The notes: generated by a model not told the origin, from the sequence alone. A DNA stretch of 64,000 nt from Pseudeuparius sepicola (GCA_963920635.1 OY987302.1:29239278-29303277), one strand, 5' to 3'. Shown: positions 1-10,726, counted from the stretch's first letter. Made by a program: numbers and translations.

Positions 1-96
1 TTCTATCTCCGAAAATGAAAAAGTTGCGCGTATTTCCTCGAAAACCCATATCGACATCAGGTACACCTTCCCAAGTCGCATGGTGACGTCAAACCC
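1..96 (+). repeat. Dispersed repeat family X, copy 1 (partial)
   Basis: The sequence matches parts of three longer copies further along (about 10727-11797, 24151-24910 and 25590-26800). Shared words are TCTCCGAAAATGAAAAAGTT followed by a TTTCTCGAAA-like box, then a stretch with ATCGACATCAGGTA resembling 25606-25620. The copy is cut by the window edge on the left and by the Gypsy-1 LTR on the right. No reading frame is evident. Confidence 0.7.
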
Positions 97-292
97 TTCT
101 TATAATTATCATTATCATTATCCATATTGTTATTTTATTTATTAGTTTAAACATAAATATAGCTAGGCAGCAGTTTAGAATGTAGGACACTAAAGTAGGT
201 AACTATAACAATTGTATACTGGAACAGACGAATTGAAACGTTCATAGAATAAAGATGTAACATCGACAACCAACCTGTTTGATTCCACAACA
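97..292 (+). repeat. Gypsy-1 5' LTR (5'-truncated)
   Basis: It is nearly identical to 9261-9450, starting at TTCTTATAATTATC and ending CCACAACA just before the primer-binding site. It contains an AATAAA signal in GAATAAAGATG near 247-257. The nine bases TGTTGTGCC that start the 3' LTR are absent here. It carries an extra ATTATC unit relative to the 3' copy. Confidence 0.88.
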
Positions 293-305
293 TGGCGACC
301 CTGCC
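293..305 (+). other. Gypsy-1 primer-binding site
   Basis: TGGCGACCCTGCC begins directly after the 5' LTR. It starts with TGG, as expected for pairing with a tRNA 3' CCA end. TGGCGACC resembles tRNA-Arg-type primer sites in 412/mdg1-like elements; the exact tRNA is inferred. Confidence 0.65.
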
Positions 306-360
306 TTTTCAACTGTACTAGCAAGAATTCAAAAAAAAATTGAGCAGACAATGACATGAA

Positions 361-591
361 ATGGGGAAAAATCAATCAAAAGAAGAAACTGTTGTAATAC
401 AGTCAGGGAACAGCGGCGGCATCTCGGCAACAACAGAATCTTTCACCAAATTCACCACAAAGGACATATTGAGCCTCCTAGTATTGCTATTGGCAGTTAT
501 AATAATTGGCTTATATATTTGGAAGAAGTGCGTGAAAGCTATAGAGGTAAAGATTCGAAGAGAGGTCGGAAGAAGTATGGAGCAAGTCTAA
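361..591 (+). CDS. Gypsy-1 small leader ORF with myristoylation-like N-terminus and one membrane segment
   Basis: The 76-residue frame begins MGKNQSKEE. Gly2 followed by Ser at position 6 fits an N-myristoylation motif. Residues about 37-53 (SLLVLLLAVIIIGLYIW) form one hydrophobic span, followed by a basic segment (KKCVKAIEVKIRREVG). It starts only 55 bases after the primer-binding site and precedes gag by about 100 bases. Small ORFs of this style occur ahead of gag in some insect Gypsy elements; their role is not settled. A membrane-anchored, matrix-like role is inference. Unlike the rest of the element, this frame is intact. Confidence 0.6.
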   Translation: MGKNQSKEETVVIQSGNSGGISATTESFTKFTTKDILSLLVLLLAVIIIGLYIWKKCVKAIEVKIRREVGRSMEQV

Positions 592-691
592 AAGAAAAAC
601 AAGAGAGAGCAGTCAACAACTGGCCGTCCCAAAACCGGGAACCAGCAACGTGGGAACGGTCTCTAGTGTGGCGCAAGGCCGCTAGTCCGCA

Positions 692-1040
692 ATGAAGGAG
701 CTACTTTGCATGGCCACAACTGAATTCCGACACCTCCTAGAGGAAATCAGAGTTTTTCACCGCAATTTAATCAAGGACCCAGTTTCCAGGCGAGAAGCAG
801 CAGGTACGCAAAGAAGACAAAACAAGGTAGATACATTCAAAGACGAGTTAATAAAAATTAAAAGTAGATTTAATTTAATTAAAGTTGAGGAAAAGGATAT
901 TGTAGAAGCTAAGGGTTATATTGAATCTATAAACAAGTATTTTAATATCTTAGATAAGCTTTTGCAAGAAAGAATTATAATAATTAGTCAACAAGCAAGC
1001 AAAGTGCAGCAGGACGACAATTTAGATAGTTTCAGTAGTA
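692..1040 (+). pseudogene. gag: Gypsy-1 gag, N-terminal part
   Basis: The frame starts MKELLCMATTEF and is charged and probably helical, with the pattern KDPVSRREAAGTQRRQN followed by an alpha-helical stretch. This style is typical of the N-terminal Gag region of 412/mdg1-like elements. It is cut at 1040 by the TA-flanked element 1041-3292. The frame running on to 1087 is coded by the inserted element. Gag resumes at 3293, and removing the insertion together with one TA copy keeps the two parts in the same frame. Confidence 0.7.
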
Positions 1041-3292
1041 GGCCAGGAAAGGAATACCGAAAAATCCCCCAATTCGGAAATAAATAGTGCTGAACGGATT
1101 ATTGTTTTAAGTTGTAGGGTTGACCCTTAGGACTAATATACCAAAAGTCCCCAGCCCTGGACCTTTTGCGTTAGGCGGGAGGGGGGTGGAAAGGGTCGGT
1201 TTTAAGGATTTTCGCTATTATCTCGAAAACTAAGCATCCTAGCGAAAAGGTTATTCTATACTAAATGAAAGCAAATTAAATTGTCTACAAAAAAGTTTCT
1301 AATAATTTTTTTGCTAGGAGCGGTAGTTAAGGGTGAAAATACGAAAAGTATGAAAAACCACGGTTTTGCCGTTCAAAGTTTTTGTCAATGGATCATATTA
1401 TCACCTAATTTCAATGCAAAATGAATGTTTGTATTGCTAGTGACATCTTGCGGCGTAAAAGCTAACTAGACTCATTCTCGGATAATACAAATTGCTAAGC
1501 ATGCAGTTGTAGCTTCACTCAAAAATTCTAGATGGCGCAATGTTCTAAAGAGTGACGAAGATGTTGCTGAACTGTTAAAATTTGAATTTTCCCCGTACCC
1601 TTTGGCTCTCTTCAATGAAGGGGGTCTCCGAAAAGGGAAGAAGTCGGCCCTATATGAAGCGTTACCACTGGACAACACCACAACTCATGCCTTGAAATAA
1701 GTATAGTTGATGGTGGCTTCCTGCTCCATCGTGTCAAGTGGAATGTTGGCTCAACATTTGGTAAAATATGCGAGCTGTACGTGGCATACCTACATAATCA
1801 ACCACTACGGTGAACAGTGCACTGTGGTATTTGATGGCTACGGTGATGTCCACAGCACCAAAAGGGCTGAGCAAAAGCGGAGGGGCATGCAAAAACTTCA
1901 GTCAACACCCATTTTGACGAGACCACACCCTGCACTGTTCAGCAGGAGAATTTTTTGTCTAACGAGTCCAACAAAACCAGGCTTATCAACAGCCCCATGA
2001 ATAATGGCAGTAGCCATAGGAGACGCTGACACCAAAATAGTTAGCTGTGGTTTGCAGGCAGCTGACCAGCACCAAACTGACACAGTAATAGGGGAGTATA
2101 TAGACCTTTTGGTGTTGCTTGTTGCACTAACCCCTTGCAGAAAAGATGCTTTTCTGCAAGCCAAGCAGGGGAAAGGTGGAGACACGTTGGTATAATGTGG
2201 CCAACCTACAAAAGCTCCCATTTGCGAAGACCATTCTGTTGCTCCATTCGTTCAGCGGTTGTGATACTACCTCCACTATTTACAACAAGGGCAAGGGAGG
2301 TGTGGTGAAAATATTTTGGAAGACTGAGAAGCAGGTCACAGAAATCTATAAAGTCTTCTGTGATTTTTCAGCAACGCAGGACATGGTAGCTGATGCAGGA
2401 GAACGCCTTTTTTGGCATTGTACAAGCCATAGAAGAAGCAGACCTGAACCGGGTACGACACCAGGCCTTTGTTAAAGCCTCAACAAAGCCAAAGCTTGAT
2501 TTTACGGCACTTTCACCTACCAGAGGGGCTGCTCGCCAACACTCCTTTAGAATTCATTTGCAGGTTTGTAACAATATATGCTTGTTTACATTAACTTGTA
2601 TATTTATTGAGTGCTTAGACAAGATTGTGTCACATCTTTTTAAACTACAAAGGAGCAATAATTATTCTTTGCAGGTTCAGCAATGGCTATACCGAGATCA
2701 GCAGCACGAGCCAACTGCTTGGGGATGGATGGCTTCATCACCCCTGTCACAAGCACGGACCCACTTGCTCCAGTATCCGCCCTAAATAATATATTTTGAA
2801 GGGGCCGTTGCGAGTGCCGCAAAGCAGGCATACCCTGCTCGCTTGTGTGCAGCATTTGCCGCGCTTCGTGTACAACGGCCCTCCAATAGTCTCGACCAAT
2901 TATTTGATATTTCCTTATAAATAATAATATTGTAAAATTTTCTACTTGTTAAACATTACCTCCCACAATGCACACTTTTCCAGCTATTCGCATTTTCAAA
3001 CTCGTGTACACCCTTAACTACCACTCCTTGCAAAAAAATGAATAGAACCGTTTTTCTAGACAATTTAATTTTCTTTCATTTCGTATAGAACAACCTTTTC
3101 GCTAAGATGCTTAGTTTTCTAGATAATAGCGAAAAACCTTAAAACCGGTCCTTTCCACCCCCTCCCGCCTAACGCATAAGGTCCACGGCTGGGGACTTTT
3201 GGTATGTTACTCCTAAGGGTCAACCCTACAACTTAAAATAATAATCCGTTGAGCACTATTTATTTCCGAATTCATGTTTTCGTTTCCTGGCC
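1041..3292. mobile_element. TA-flanked DNA transposon with ~300 bp inverted repeats (GGCCAGGAAA ends)
   Basis: The left arm (about 1041-1345) and right arm (about 2990-3292) are inverted copies of each other with moderate divergence. Termini are GGCCAGGAAA and TTTCCTGGCC. The element is flanked by TA at 1039-1040 and 3293-3294. Shared internal words include TTAGGCGGGAGGGG, TTGTAGGGTTGACCC and TAGCGAAAAGGTT. It sits inside the Gypsy-1 gag frame. The interior carries a decayed gene (see 1545-2480). The superfamily cannot be assigned; the TA duplication fits Tc1/mariner-like and several other cut-and-paste groups. Confidence 0.85.
1545..2480 (+). pseudogene. Decayed nuclease-like gene (DADT / GCDTT family) inside the TIR element
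   Basis: Short conserved blocks appear in order but in shifting frames: ELLKFEFSPYPLALF (~1578), VDGGFLLHRVKWNVGSTFGK (~1709), TVVFDGYGDVHSTKRAEQKR (~1821), ENFLSNESNKTRLIN (~1948), GDADTKIVSCGLQAADQH (~2020), EYIDLLVLLVALTP (~2095) and LLLHSFSGCDTTS (~2240). This block order matches a widespread family of uncharacterised proteins in invertebrate and fish genomes that I recall. The spaced acidic residues and the GCDTT box suggest a PIN/FEN-like metal-dependent nuclease fold, which is inference. Several frameshifts and stops make this copy non-functional. Its place between the inverted repeats suggests it is cargo or transposition machinery. Confidence 0.55.
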
Positions 3293-3343
3293 TATAGTTC
3301 AGATTCAGAAAATTGTCACAACATACCTTTAAGAGTCACTAAA

Positions 3344-4069
3344 ATGGATTTTGATTTTAAAACAGTAACTCAACTCTTAACAGAATTTTCAGGGCAAGCT
3401 GACAAAGTTATTGATTTTTTAGACCCTGCAGAATATTATCATGATTCCCTTAAGGATGATACTAACAAAAATTCATTACTCCAATTTATTTTGAAAACCA
3501 AACTAAAAGGTAAAGCAAAAAATTCTATAATAACTACACCTAAAAATTTCACAGAACTTAAAACCTACCTCACTGATCGATTTAAGCCACGAAAAACTTT
3601 AGCATCGATTCAATCCGAACTAAGTAAGAGCAAACAAGCAGAAAAATGTATATCAATTTATGCCTCCGAAATAGAATCTCTCATTAGTGATTTAAACATA
3701 GTTAGTCTGAACTCTCAAAGTAGCAGTGCCTGTGAGCCAATAATTCAACTAAACGATCAACATGCTCTTAATTGTTTCAAAGCAGGTCTGAATAGGGAAA
3801 TAAAAACAGTCGTGTTGGCCTCTAGACCCCAAAGTTTCACTGAAGCTGTGGCAATCGCCCTAGATGCAGAAAGTTCTCAAAGTCCTTCGCAAAATAACGT
3901 TTACCGTATAAATCGACAATATAACATAAGGGGAAGAAATAATAGGTACTCAGGAAATTTTAGAAAAAATTATCGCGGACATGGACAGTACCAGTTTAGA
4001 GGACAAAGCAGCGTATCTAGTGGTTCGTACAATGGTAACATAGCTCGCGGTAGAAATAATTTTAGATAA
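3344..4069 (+). pseudogene. gag: Gypsy-1 gag, capsid and basic C-terminal part
   Basis: The 241-residue frame has a capsid-like helical region (VTQLLTEFSGQADKVIDFL through FKPRKTLASIQSELSKSK) and then LNCFKAGLNREIKTVV, typical of Ty3/Gypsy capsid. The C-terminus is rich in RG, RN and Y and has no visible CCHC zinc knuckle. The ATG at 3344 is probably an internal Met, since the upstream gag frame is continuous once the insertion is discounted. A TAA stop lies at 4067-4069, and RG-rich coding continues in a neighbouring frame to about 4235, so the gag/pol boundary is either a frameshift site or decayed. Confidence 0.75.
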
Positions 4070-4265
4070 TTTCAAATCACTCTTATCGTGGAAATCGTAA
4101 TTTCAGATACAACAGGTATAGGGGAAATCAAAATATTCGCTTTATTGAAAGGAACGATTCAAATTCGGGAAACGAGCTGAGCCAACTTCCACTGCATCAG
4201 TCAGCAACAGTAGGAGAGTTGGCCACCCGAAACTAATTTGCATAACCACAAATAATTCAAACTAT

Positions 4266-7200
4266 GTGAATATTTACTGTGAAATGACAGGTACAATCAC
4301 ATCTTTCTTAATAGACTCAGGAGCCGATGTATGTCTTTGCAAAGTTGGCATAGTAAACAAATCACAAAAATATTTCCCTGGAGAAAAATGCGAAATAGGT
4401 GGTATAACTCCTCACAAACTTTATGCTTTAGGTCTCACTGCAACAAATTTAATCTTAAGAAACAAAGTTTTCTCACAAGAATTTCATTTGATAGACGATA
4501 ACTTTCCTATTCTTACAGATGGTATAATAGGTAGAGATTTTTTAATAAATTATACGTGTTTTATTGACTATCTTACTTGGTCGTTGACTATACATACGAA
4601 TCATGCTCAAATAACACTTCCCATGAAAACAAAATTACCGCTCGTCGACAAAATAACTATCCCAGCGCGAACTAAAATAATACAAGCCGTAAATAAACAC
4701 ATTAGCGAAGATAGTATAATTCTTAATAAAGAAATAACCCCAGGTGTATTTTTAAGTAACACTCTAGTACCTAGTAAGGGCATCCCTCATGTTTTCTTGG
4801 TAAACACAACCAGTGAAGATGTAATTATCGATAATAATTTTAGCGTAGATATGGAACCCATTGCAAATTATGAAATATGTGTTATTACTGACACAAGTAG
4901 TGCGCAAGACGTCGCGCACAGATCAGCAAAATTGCTTAATAACATACGATTACAAGGTGAGGACAATAAGGCTAACAAAACTATTCTAGATATTTGCATG
5001 AATTATAACTACATATTTTATTTGGAAGGTGATAAACTTCCGACAAACAATTTCTACAAAGAAAAAATTTCATTGCTTGATGAAAATCCAGTTTTTATAA
5101 AAAATTACAGATTGCCCCATTCCCAGAAGGAAGAAATAAAAAATCAAGTTTCACAGTTATTACGCGATGATATTATTGAACCCTCCATAAGTTCATATAA
5201 TTCACCATTGTTAATAGTAAAAAAGAAATCAGAGGACGAAAATAAAAATTGGAGATTGGTGGTAGATTTTAGACAACTAAACAAAAAAATAGTAACAGAT
5301 AAATTTCCATTGCCCCGTATAGAAGATATTCTTGATCTAGGTAGAGCGAAATATTTCAGTACTTTAGATTTGGCAAGTTCATTCCACCAGATAGAGTTTA
5401 AAAAAATCTCGCCCTCTCACAGCCTTCTCATCTGACTCAGGTCATTATCATTTTGAAAGACTTCCTTTCGGTCTCAATATTTCAACAAATAGTTTTTCCA
5501 GAATGATTAGCATAGCTATGGCCGGACTGGACGCAGACGCTTTCTTATATGTAAATAACATCATCGTTTTCGGATGCAGCTTAATGCATCACAACAATAA
5601 TTTGACAAAGGTTTTTGAACGATGTCGAAAATACAATTTGAAACTTAATCCATTAAAATGTAATTTTTTACAGAAAGAAGTAATATATCTAGGTCGTTTA
5701 ATCTCTGATAAAGGCATTTTGCCTGACCCAAAAAAATATGAAGCCATAAACAATTTCCCAACTCCGCAAAACGCCGATGATGTAAGACGCTTTATTGCAT
5801 TCATGAACTATTACCGTAGGTTCATCCAAGAATTTGCAAGCATAGCATACCCACTGAACCAGTTATTAAAGAAAAACAAACCTTTTGTTTGGTCATCTGA
5901 TTGCAACAATTCTTTTATAAATTTAAAACAAAAACTTATTGAACCTCCTATTTTACAGTATCCGGATTTTCAAAAGACTTTTATTCTAACTACTGATGCC
6001 TCAAATTTCACTTTAGGTTGCGTTTTATCCCAAGGCATAATTGGCGATGATAGGCCCATCGCATATGCTAGCAGATCCTTAACGAAACAAGAATTAAATA
6101 AACCTGTGATAGAAAAAGAAATTTTAGAAATTTACTGGGGAATCACTTATTTCCGCCCTTATCTTTTTGGAAGAAAATTCATTGTGATCACAGACCTTTA
6201 GTCGGTTTATTCAGCCACAAAAATCCTTCTTCAAAATTGACGCGAATACGGTTAGAATTACAGGATTATGATTTTGAAATACAGTACAAACCAGGCTCAG
6301 CCAATACCAATGCAGATGCTTTATCAAGAATTCGAGTAGATTCAGATATGTTAAAAGCACTAATACCAACAACTGTAGCAGTGACAACTCACTCTATGGC
6401 AAAAAACGATATTATCGGTCCAAATGACAATCAAAAGTCACTAAACACGCCAAGCCAACAGCCTGATCAACTGGGGACTTGGGAAGTGACGTCATTAACC
6501 GAAATTACAAAATTAGGGAAATTAAAATTCAATATTATTGACAAGCGCGCTAACTATCAAAATAAATTTAAAAATAATATTGAAATAGAAGAGAAAAATG
6601 TTAAAATTACACTACTGAGCGATAATCTGGAACAAAACATAGGTACTGTTCTGGAGAAACTTGTAGCGATGAATTTTAAGAAGCTAGCACTTTCGTTCAA
6701 AGACAATATATTTGCTTATTTAGAAGTCATGACTTTTAAAGAAATGTATAATGAAGTATATAAAAAATACGACTCCGGAATAATTATTTTGTTATATAAA
6801 CTTCCAACTAAGGTAGAATCAAAAAAATTACAAAATGAGCTCATAGAAAAATATCATAATTCTTTATTGGGAGGACACACCGGTGTGAAGAGAACAATTA
6901 TTAATAAATTAAAGCAAAAATATATATGGAAGAATATGTCAAAAATGGTAAAAAAGTTCATATCTAATTGCGAGAAATGTCATAAAAATAAGGTAACTAG
7001 ACACACAATTGAACCAATGGTCATTACAGAAACTCCGTCGACTAGTTTTGAAAATATCTCAGTAGACAAAGTAGGACCGCTAAAAATCAGAGAAAACAAT
7101 AACCGTTATATCTTAACTATACAATGCAATCTAACTAAATTCATTCAAGCTATACCTTTAGAAAGCAAACACTCTAAAAGCATAGCCAAAGCGTTATTTG

Positions 7201-7856
7201 AAGACTTTATGTTAAAATTTGGAATTCCAAAAATTTCGAAAACAGATCTAGGCACAGAATACATAAACGAAACTCAAAAATTAATTAATAAGTCACTAGA
7301 TATAAAGCATAGCACTTCAACTGCTTTTCATCATGAAACTTTAGGTAGCTTAGAGAGAAATCACAGAGTTCTAAACAAATATTTAATCAGATACTCAAAT
7401 GGCTCAAATTGGGACACATTTTTACAATACTTCGTTTTTGCCTATAACACAACCCCTCATTCGGTAACGAACTACTCTCCTTATGAACTAGTACTTGAAA
7501 AAATTCCAAACTTACCAAATGATATTTAAAGTACGTCTAACCCTTTATATAACACTGATCATTATGCAGATAAATTAAAATATAAGCTAAATTAAGCACA
7601 TAAGAGAATTCAGGAGCTACACAACAACGCTAAAACAAAGTCTAAGTCAAATTACGACGAAAAAGTTAATCCTTCAAACTTTCGCATTGGAGATTTAGTG
7701 TTATTAAAAAGAGGTTTTCAATATAAATTAGATAGCCCATATAAAGGTCCATTTAAAATCATAAAACAAAATGGTGTAAATTCAACTATTCTAAACCAAA
7801 ACGTAGAACAAACTGTTCACAATAACAGTCTGAAACTGTACAAAAAAGGTGATTAA
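4266..7856 (+). pseudogene. pol: Gypsy-1 pol (protease, RT, RNase H, integrase), broken
   Basis: The protease motif FLIDSGADVCL lies near 4304. RT blocks include WRLVVDFRQLNKK and STLDLASSFHQIEF (to 5435). A frameshift near 5415 precedes the SSDSGHYHFERLPFGL block. The catalytic box reads YVNN (5548-5559) instead of YVDD, so both catalytic aspartates are replaced. RNase H is represented by LTTDASNFTLG and a broken end near 6195, where a frameshift interrupts the ITD segment. Integrase has the H/C zinc region (GGHTGVKR to CEKCHKNK), then VDKVGP, KTDLGTEY and LERNH as the D,D,E region. A TAA interrupts near 7592, and the frame ends with a GPY/F-like SPYKGPFKI before the stop at 7854. The product cannot be active. 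Confidence 0.85.
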
Positions 7857-7901
7857 TTGCTTGCTTGTTTTCTAAAAGAAAAAGAAGAATATTTTTTTAT
7901 A

Positions 7902-9081
7902 CAGGGTGTAACTGAACTGATGGTCAAAAATGAAACCACGTATTCTTGGAGTCAAAATAAGGGCACTTCTTCATATATTTTTTTCTCCTACGGGCCATAG
8001 TTTTTTTATACAGAGCGTAGAAATTTAGAGAAAAATACACATATTTCTTAGTATCTCTAGAAGTATACGAGATATTTTCTTCAAACTTGGCGTGTCACAT
8101 GAGGGTGTTATTAAAATTAATTAGTTAGTATTAATTAGTTCAGAAAAATATGAATACCCTGTATAATCACATTTTTAAAATTTGTTTTGAATGGTAAATT
8201 CAATGGTTAACAAAAAGTATCTCTTAGTATTTTTTCATATTCTCAGCCGTTTTTTAATTATTTTCAAAGAACGGCAATGCTGCAATAAAAAAGTCACTTT
8301 AAGAATAAATCTAACAATCTGTGGATATCAATTAAACTTTGCATTATTTGAATCATTTGGCTGCCAACTTTGCACCTTAGTATCAATATTTTGAAAAATT
8401 ATATTTTTATTTGAAGAATTGACTGATATGCACTTTTGCTATGGACTTGCCAATGGCAATAATAAACATGCGGAAACGCATAGTTTGCGTGTATTGAAAA
8501 AGATGGCGGTCTTTTCGAACATTTAATAATTTAATTTTCTAATAGCAATACGTTTCTTTTATTATCGTTTTTGCTTTTGTATTTTCTTAAATAAAGTTTA
8601 ATTGACATCCACAGATTGCTAGATTTATTCTTAAAGTGACTATTGTTCATTGCAGCGTTGCCGTTCTTTAAAAATAATTAAGAAACGGCAGCGAGTATGA
8701 AAAAATACTAAGAGATACTTTTTGTTAACCATTCTATTCACCACTCAAAACAAATTTAAAAAATGCGATTATACAGATTCATATTTTTCTGAACTAATTA
8801 ATTTTACTAACACCCTGTATCTCCGCAACTAGGAGCCTCAAAAGCTTCATGTCAACCTTAAGTTTGGCGGCTCATCTGCTCATGTGACATGCCAAGTTTG
8901 AAGAAAATATCTCGTATACTTCTAGAAATACTAAGAAATATGTGTATTTTTCTCCAAACTTCTACGCTCTGTATAAAAAAAACTATGGCCCGTAGGAGAA
9001 AAAAATATATGAGGAAGTGCCCTTATTTTGACTCCAAGAATACGTGGTTTCATTTTTGACCATCAGTTTAGTTACACCCTG
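7902..9081. mobile_element. 1.18 kb near-complete palindromic element (CAGGGTG ends, TA duplication)
   Basis: Bases 7902-8343 are repeated as the reverse complement in about 8590-9081, leaving a loop of roughly 250 bases. The ends are CAGGGTGTAACTGA and the inverted partner, with TA on each side (7900-7901 and 9082-9083). It interrupts the Gypsy-1 3' non-coding region, so it inserted after Gypsy-1. No transposase frame is present, so it is non-autonomous. The 67-residue frame at 8191-8394 is a by-product. Arm differences are a few percent by eye. Confidence 0.88.
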
Positions 9082-9237
9082 TATAAGTTCTTAGATAAGA
9101 AATAGTGTATTATGTATTTACACTTGCAATAATAATTATATTTCATTAAGTTATATAATATTACAAACATAGGGTATAATATTCATAACATAATATATTT
9201 ATTGGGTTAAATAGGAATAGATATTAAGCAAACTTTT

Positions 9238-9251
9238 CGAAAGGGGAAAGG
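9238..9251 (+). other. Gypsy-1 polypurine tract
   Basis: CGAAAGGGGAAAGG lies directly before TGTTGTGCC, the start of the 3' LTR. Position and composition fit the plus-strand priming site of Ty3/Gypsy reverse transcription. Confidence 0.75.
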
Positions 9252-9450
9252 TGTTGTGCCTTCTTATAATTATCATTATCCATATCGTTATTTTATTTAT
9301 TAGTTTAAACATAAATATAGCTAGGCAGCATTTTAGAATGTAGGGCACTAAAGTAGGTAACTATAACAATTGTATATTGGAACAGACGAATTGAAGCGTT
9401 CATAGAATAAAGATGTAACATCGACAACCAACCTGTTTGATTCCACTACA
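9252..9450 (+). repeat. Gypsy-1 3' LTR
   Basis: A 199 bp LTR starting TGTTGTGCC after the polypurine tract and ending CCACTACA. It matches the 5' LTR from base 9261 onward. It sets the true LTR length, because the 5' copy is short by nine bases. Confidence 0.88.
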
Positions 9451-9454
9451 CCTA

Positions 9455-9780
9455 CGGATGGGCAAATTTCACTTTTCCAGGGAAAGTGAAATTTCACTTT
9501 GAAATTTTCGCGAAACTTTCGAAATTTATGAAATTTATAGAAATTTTCGCGAAATATTTGAAACTTTTAATGTGATGTTGAAATTTATGAAATTTAAAGA
9601 AAGTTTCGCGTGAAAATTTCGCAATAATTTCCCATAGAAATTTTCGTTAAACTTTCGAAATTTATGACATTTAAAGAAATTTTCGCGAAATATTTGAAAC
9701 TTTCAATGTGATGTTGAAATTTATGAAATTTAGAGAAAGTTTCACTTGAAAATTTCGCAATAATTTCCTATAAACAGTCC
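9455..9780. repeat. AAATTTC/GAAACTTTCG-rich repeat, left block
   Basis: The block consists of irregular repeats of GAAATTT, TTTCGCGAAA and GAAACTTTC, many of them self-complementary. Similar composition returns at 10495-10700, with a 342 bp MITE and about 320 bases of other sequence between. This looks like one repeat-rich element split by later insertion. No coding potential is evident. Confidence 0.6.
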
Positions 9781-9828
9781 CAACCCAAGCCCAAAAATTA
9801 TGTATGTGTATGAAGTGGTATAGGTATA

Positions 9829-10170
9829 CAGGGTGGTCACTTTTACAGTGCATATCCGAAACGGTAAGAGATACAGCGTGGGTTAAATTGGAGAAAAGTT
9901 GCGTTTTTGAATGCCTTTCAATAATCTGAAAAGAAATCTAAGATATCTTGGGTAGTTCCTGAAATATTGCTGAAAAACTGAAAATATGCGTTTTCTTTCT
10001 TCCTTCATAACTTTTTTATATGTAATGGAAAATTTATGAAACCTGGCAATCTTGCATTTCTCGATGTGAGCTTTTCAATGGAAATGTCAAATAATTCCTA
10101 TGCCCACCTAGATTCTGAAATATTCGTTTCGGATATCCCAATGGTATGCACTGTAAGAGTGACCACCCTG
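9829..10170. mobile_element. 342 bp MITE (CAGGGTGGTCAC ends, TA duplication)
   Basis: Terminal inverted repeats begin CAGGGTGGTCACTTTTACAG on the left. The right end reads GAGTGACCACCCTG, and inner words ATCCGAAACG and CGTTTCGGAT also pair. TA lies on both sides (9827-9828 and 10171-10172). No frame for a transposase is present. Confidence 0.85.
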
Positions 10171-10494
10171 TATAGGGTGTCCCAGGTAAAGAAGACGTTG
10201 CGTTACGCTCGATTATCTCAGCAATTTTTAGGATAAGTTGATGGTTCAAAAACTAAACTAGTGTAGTTTTTCCAAAAAACCGAATGCAGCAAAGAAAAAA
10301 CAATCGAGCAACAAATATAAGTATGTCCAAAAAACTACTTTTTTTTTAAATCAAAATGGCGGATTACAGCGGTTTTGGTTATAAATCATTACTGAAACAA
10401 AAATTATATGTTTATTTTGTTATATCACTTCCCGGTCAACAGCCGGCACGGGCGCGTCCAAATTAAATGAAGGGATGGTCGCCTGCCGCATATG
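10171..10494. other. Unassigned sequence beginning with a lone AGGGTGTCCCAGGT end
   Basis: Directly right of the MITE, TATAGGGTGTCCCAGG looks like the terminus of another CAGGGTGTCCC-type element, but I cannot find its partner end. Nothing else is recognisable. Confidence 0.35.
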
Positions 10495-10700
10495 TTTTTG
10501 CGAAACTTTAATGAAATATATGAGAAAGTTTCGCGTTTTTAAGGAAATTTCTGAGAAAGTTTCACAAAATGTATGAAGTGAAACTTTCGCTTGAAACTTT
10601 CGAAAATTTCACTGCCATTTCACTTCATGTGATAGGCGAAATATTTCACTTTTGAAAGTTTCAAACGTGCAAATTTCAAATGAAACTTTCAAACGGCACA
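10495..10700. repeat. GAAACTTTCG-rich repeat, right block
   Basis: The composition matches 9455-9780 (GAAACTTTC, GAAATATTTCAC, TTGAAAGTTTC). It probably belongs to the same interrupted element. Confidence 0.55.
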
Positions 10701-10726
10701 ACTCTAACTACACCTAACCTATCGAT

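Larger units (their letters stand above)
97..9450 (+). mobile_element. Gypsy-1: degenerate Ty3/Gypsy LTR retrotransposon (412/mdg1-like)
   Basis: Direct LTRs (97-292 and 9252-9450) enclose, in order, a primer-binding site, a small leader ORF, gag, protease, reverse transcriptase, RNase H, integrase with a GPY/F-like tail, and a polypurine tract. No env-like frame is seen. By eye the LTRs differ by about six substitutions and one 6 bp indel. Coding parts carry several frameshifts and stops, and two inverted-repeat elements sit inside (1041-3292 in gag, 7902-9081 in the 3' non-coding part). No target-site duplication is visible, and the 5' LTR lacks the first nine bases of the 3' LTR, so its left edge has been altered. 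The 412/mdg1 affinity is inferred from the leader ORF and gag style. Confidence 0.9.

Noticed and set aside
7857..9237. A possible env gene between pol and the 3' LTR of Gypsy-1
   Set aside because: The space is filled by the 1.18 kb palindrome; no signal peptide or long frame is present.
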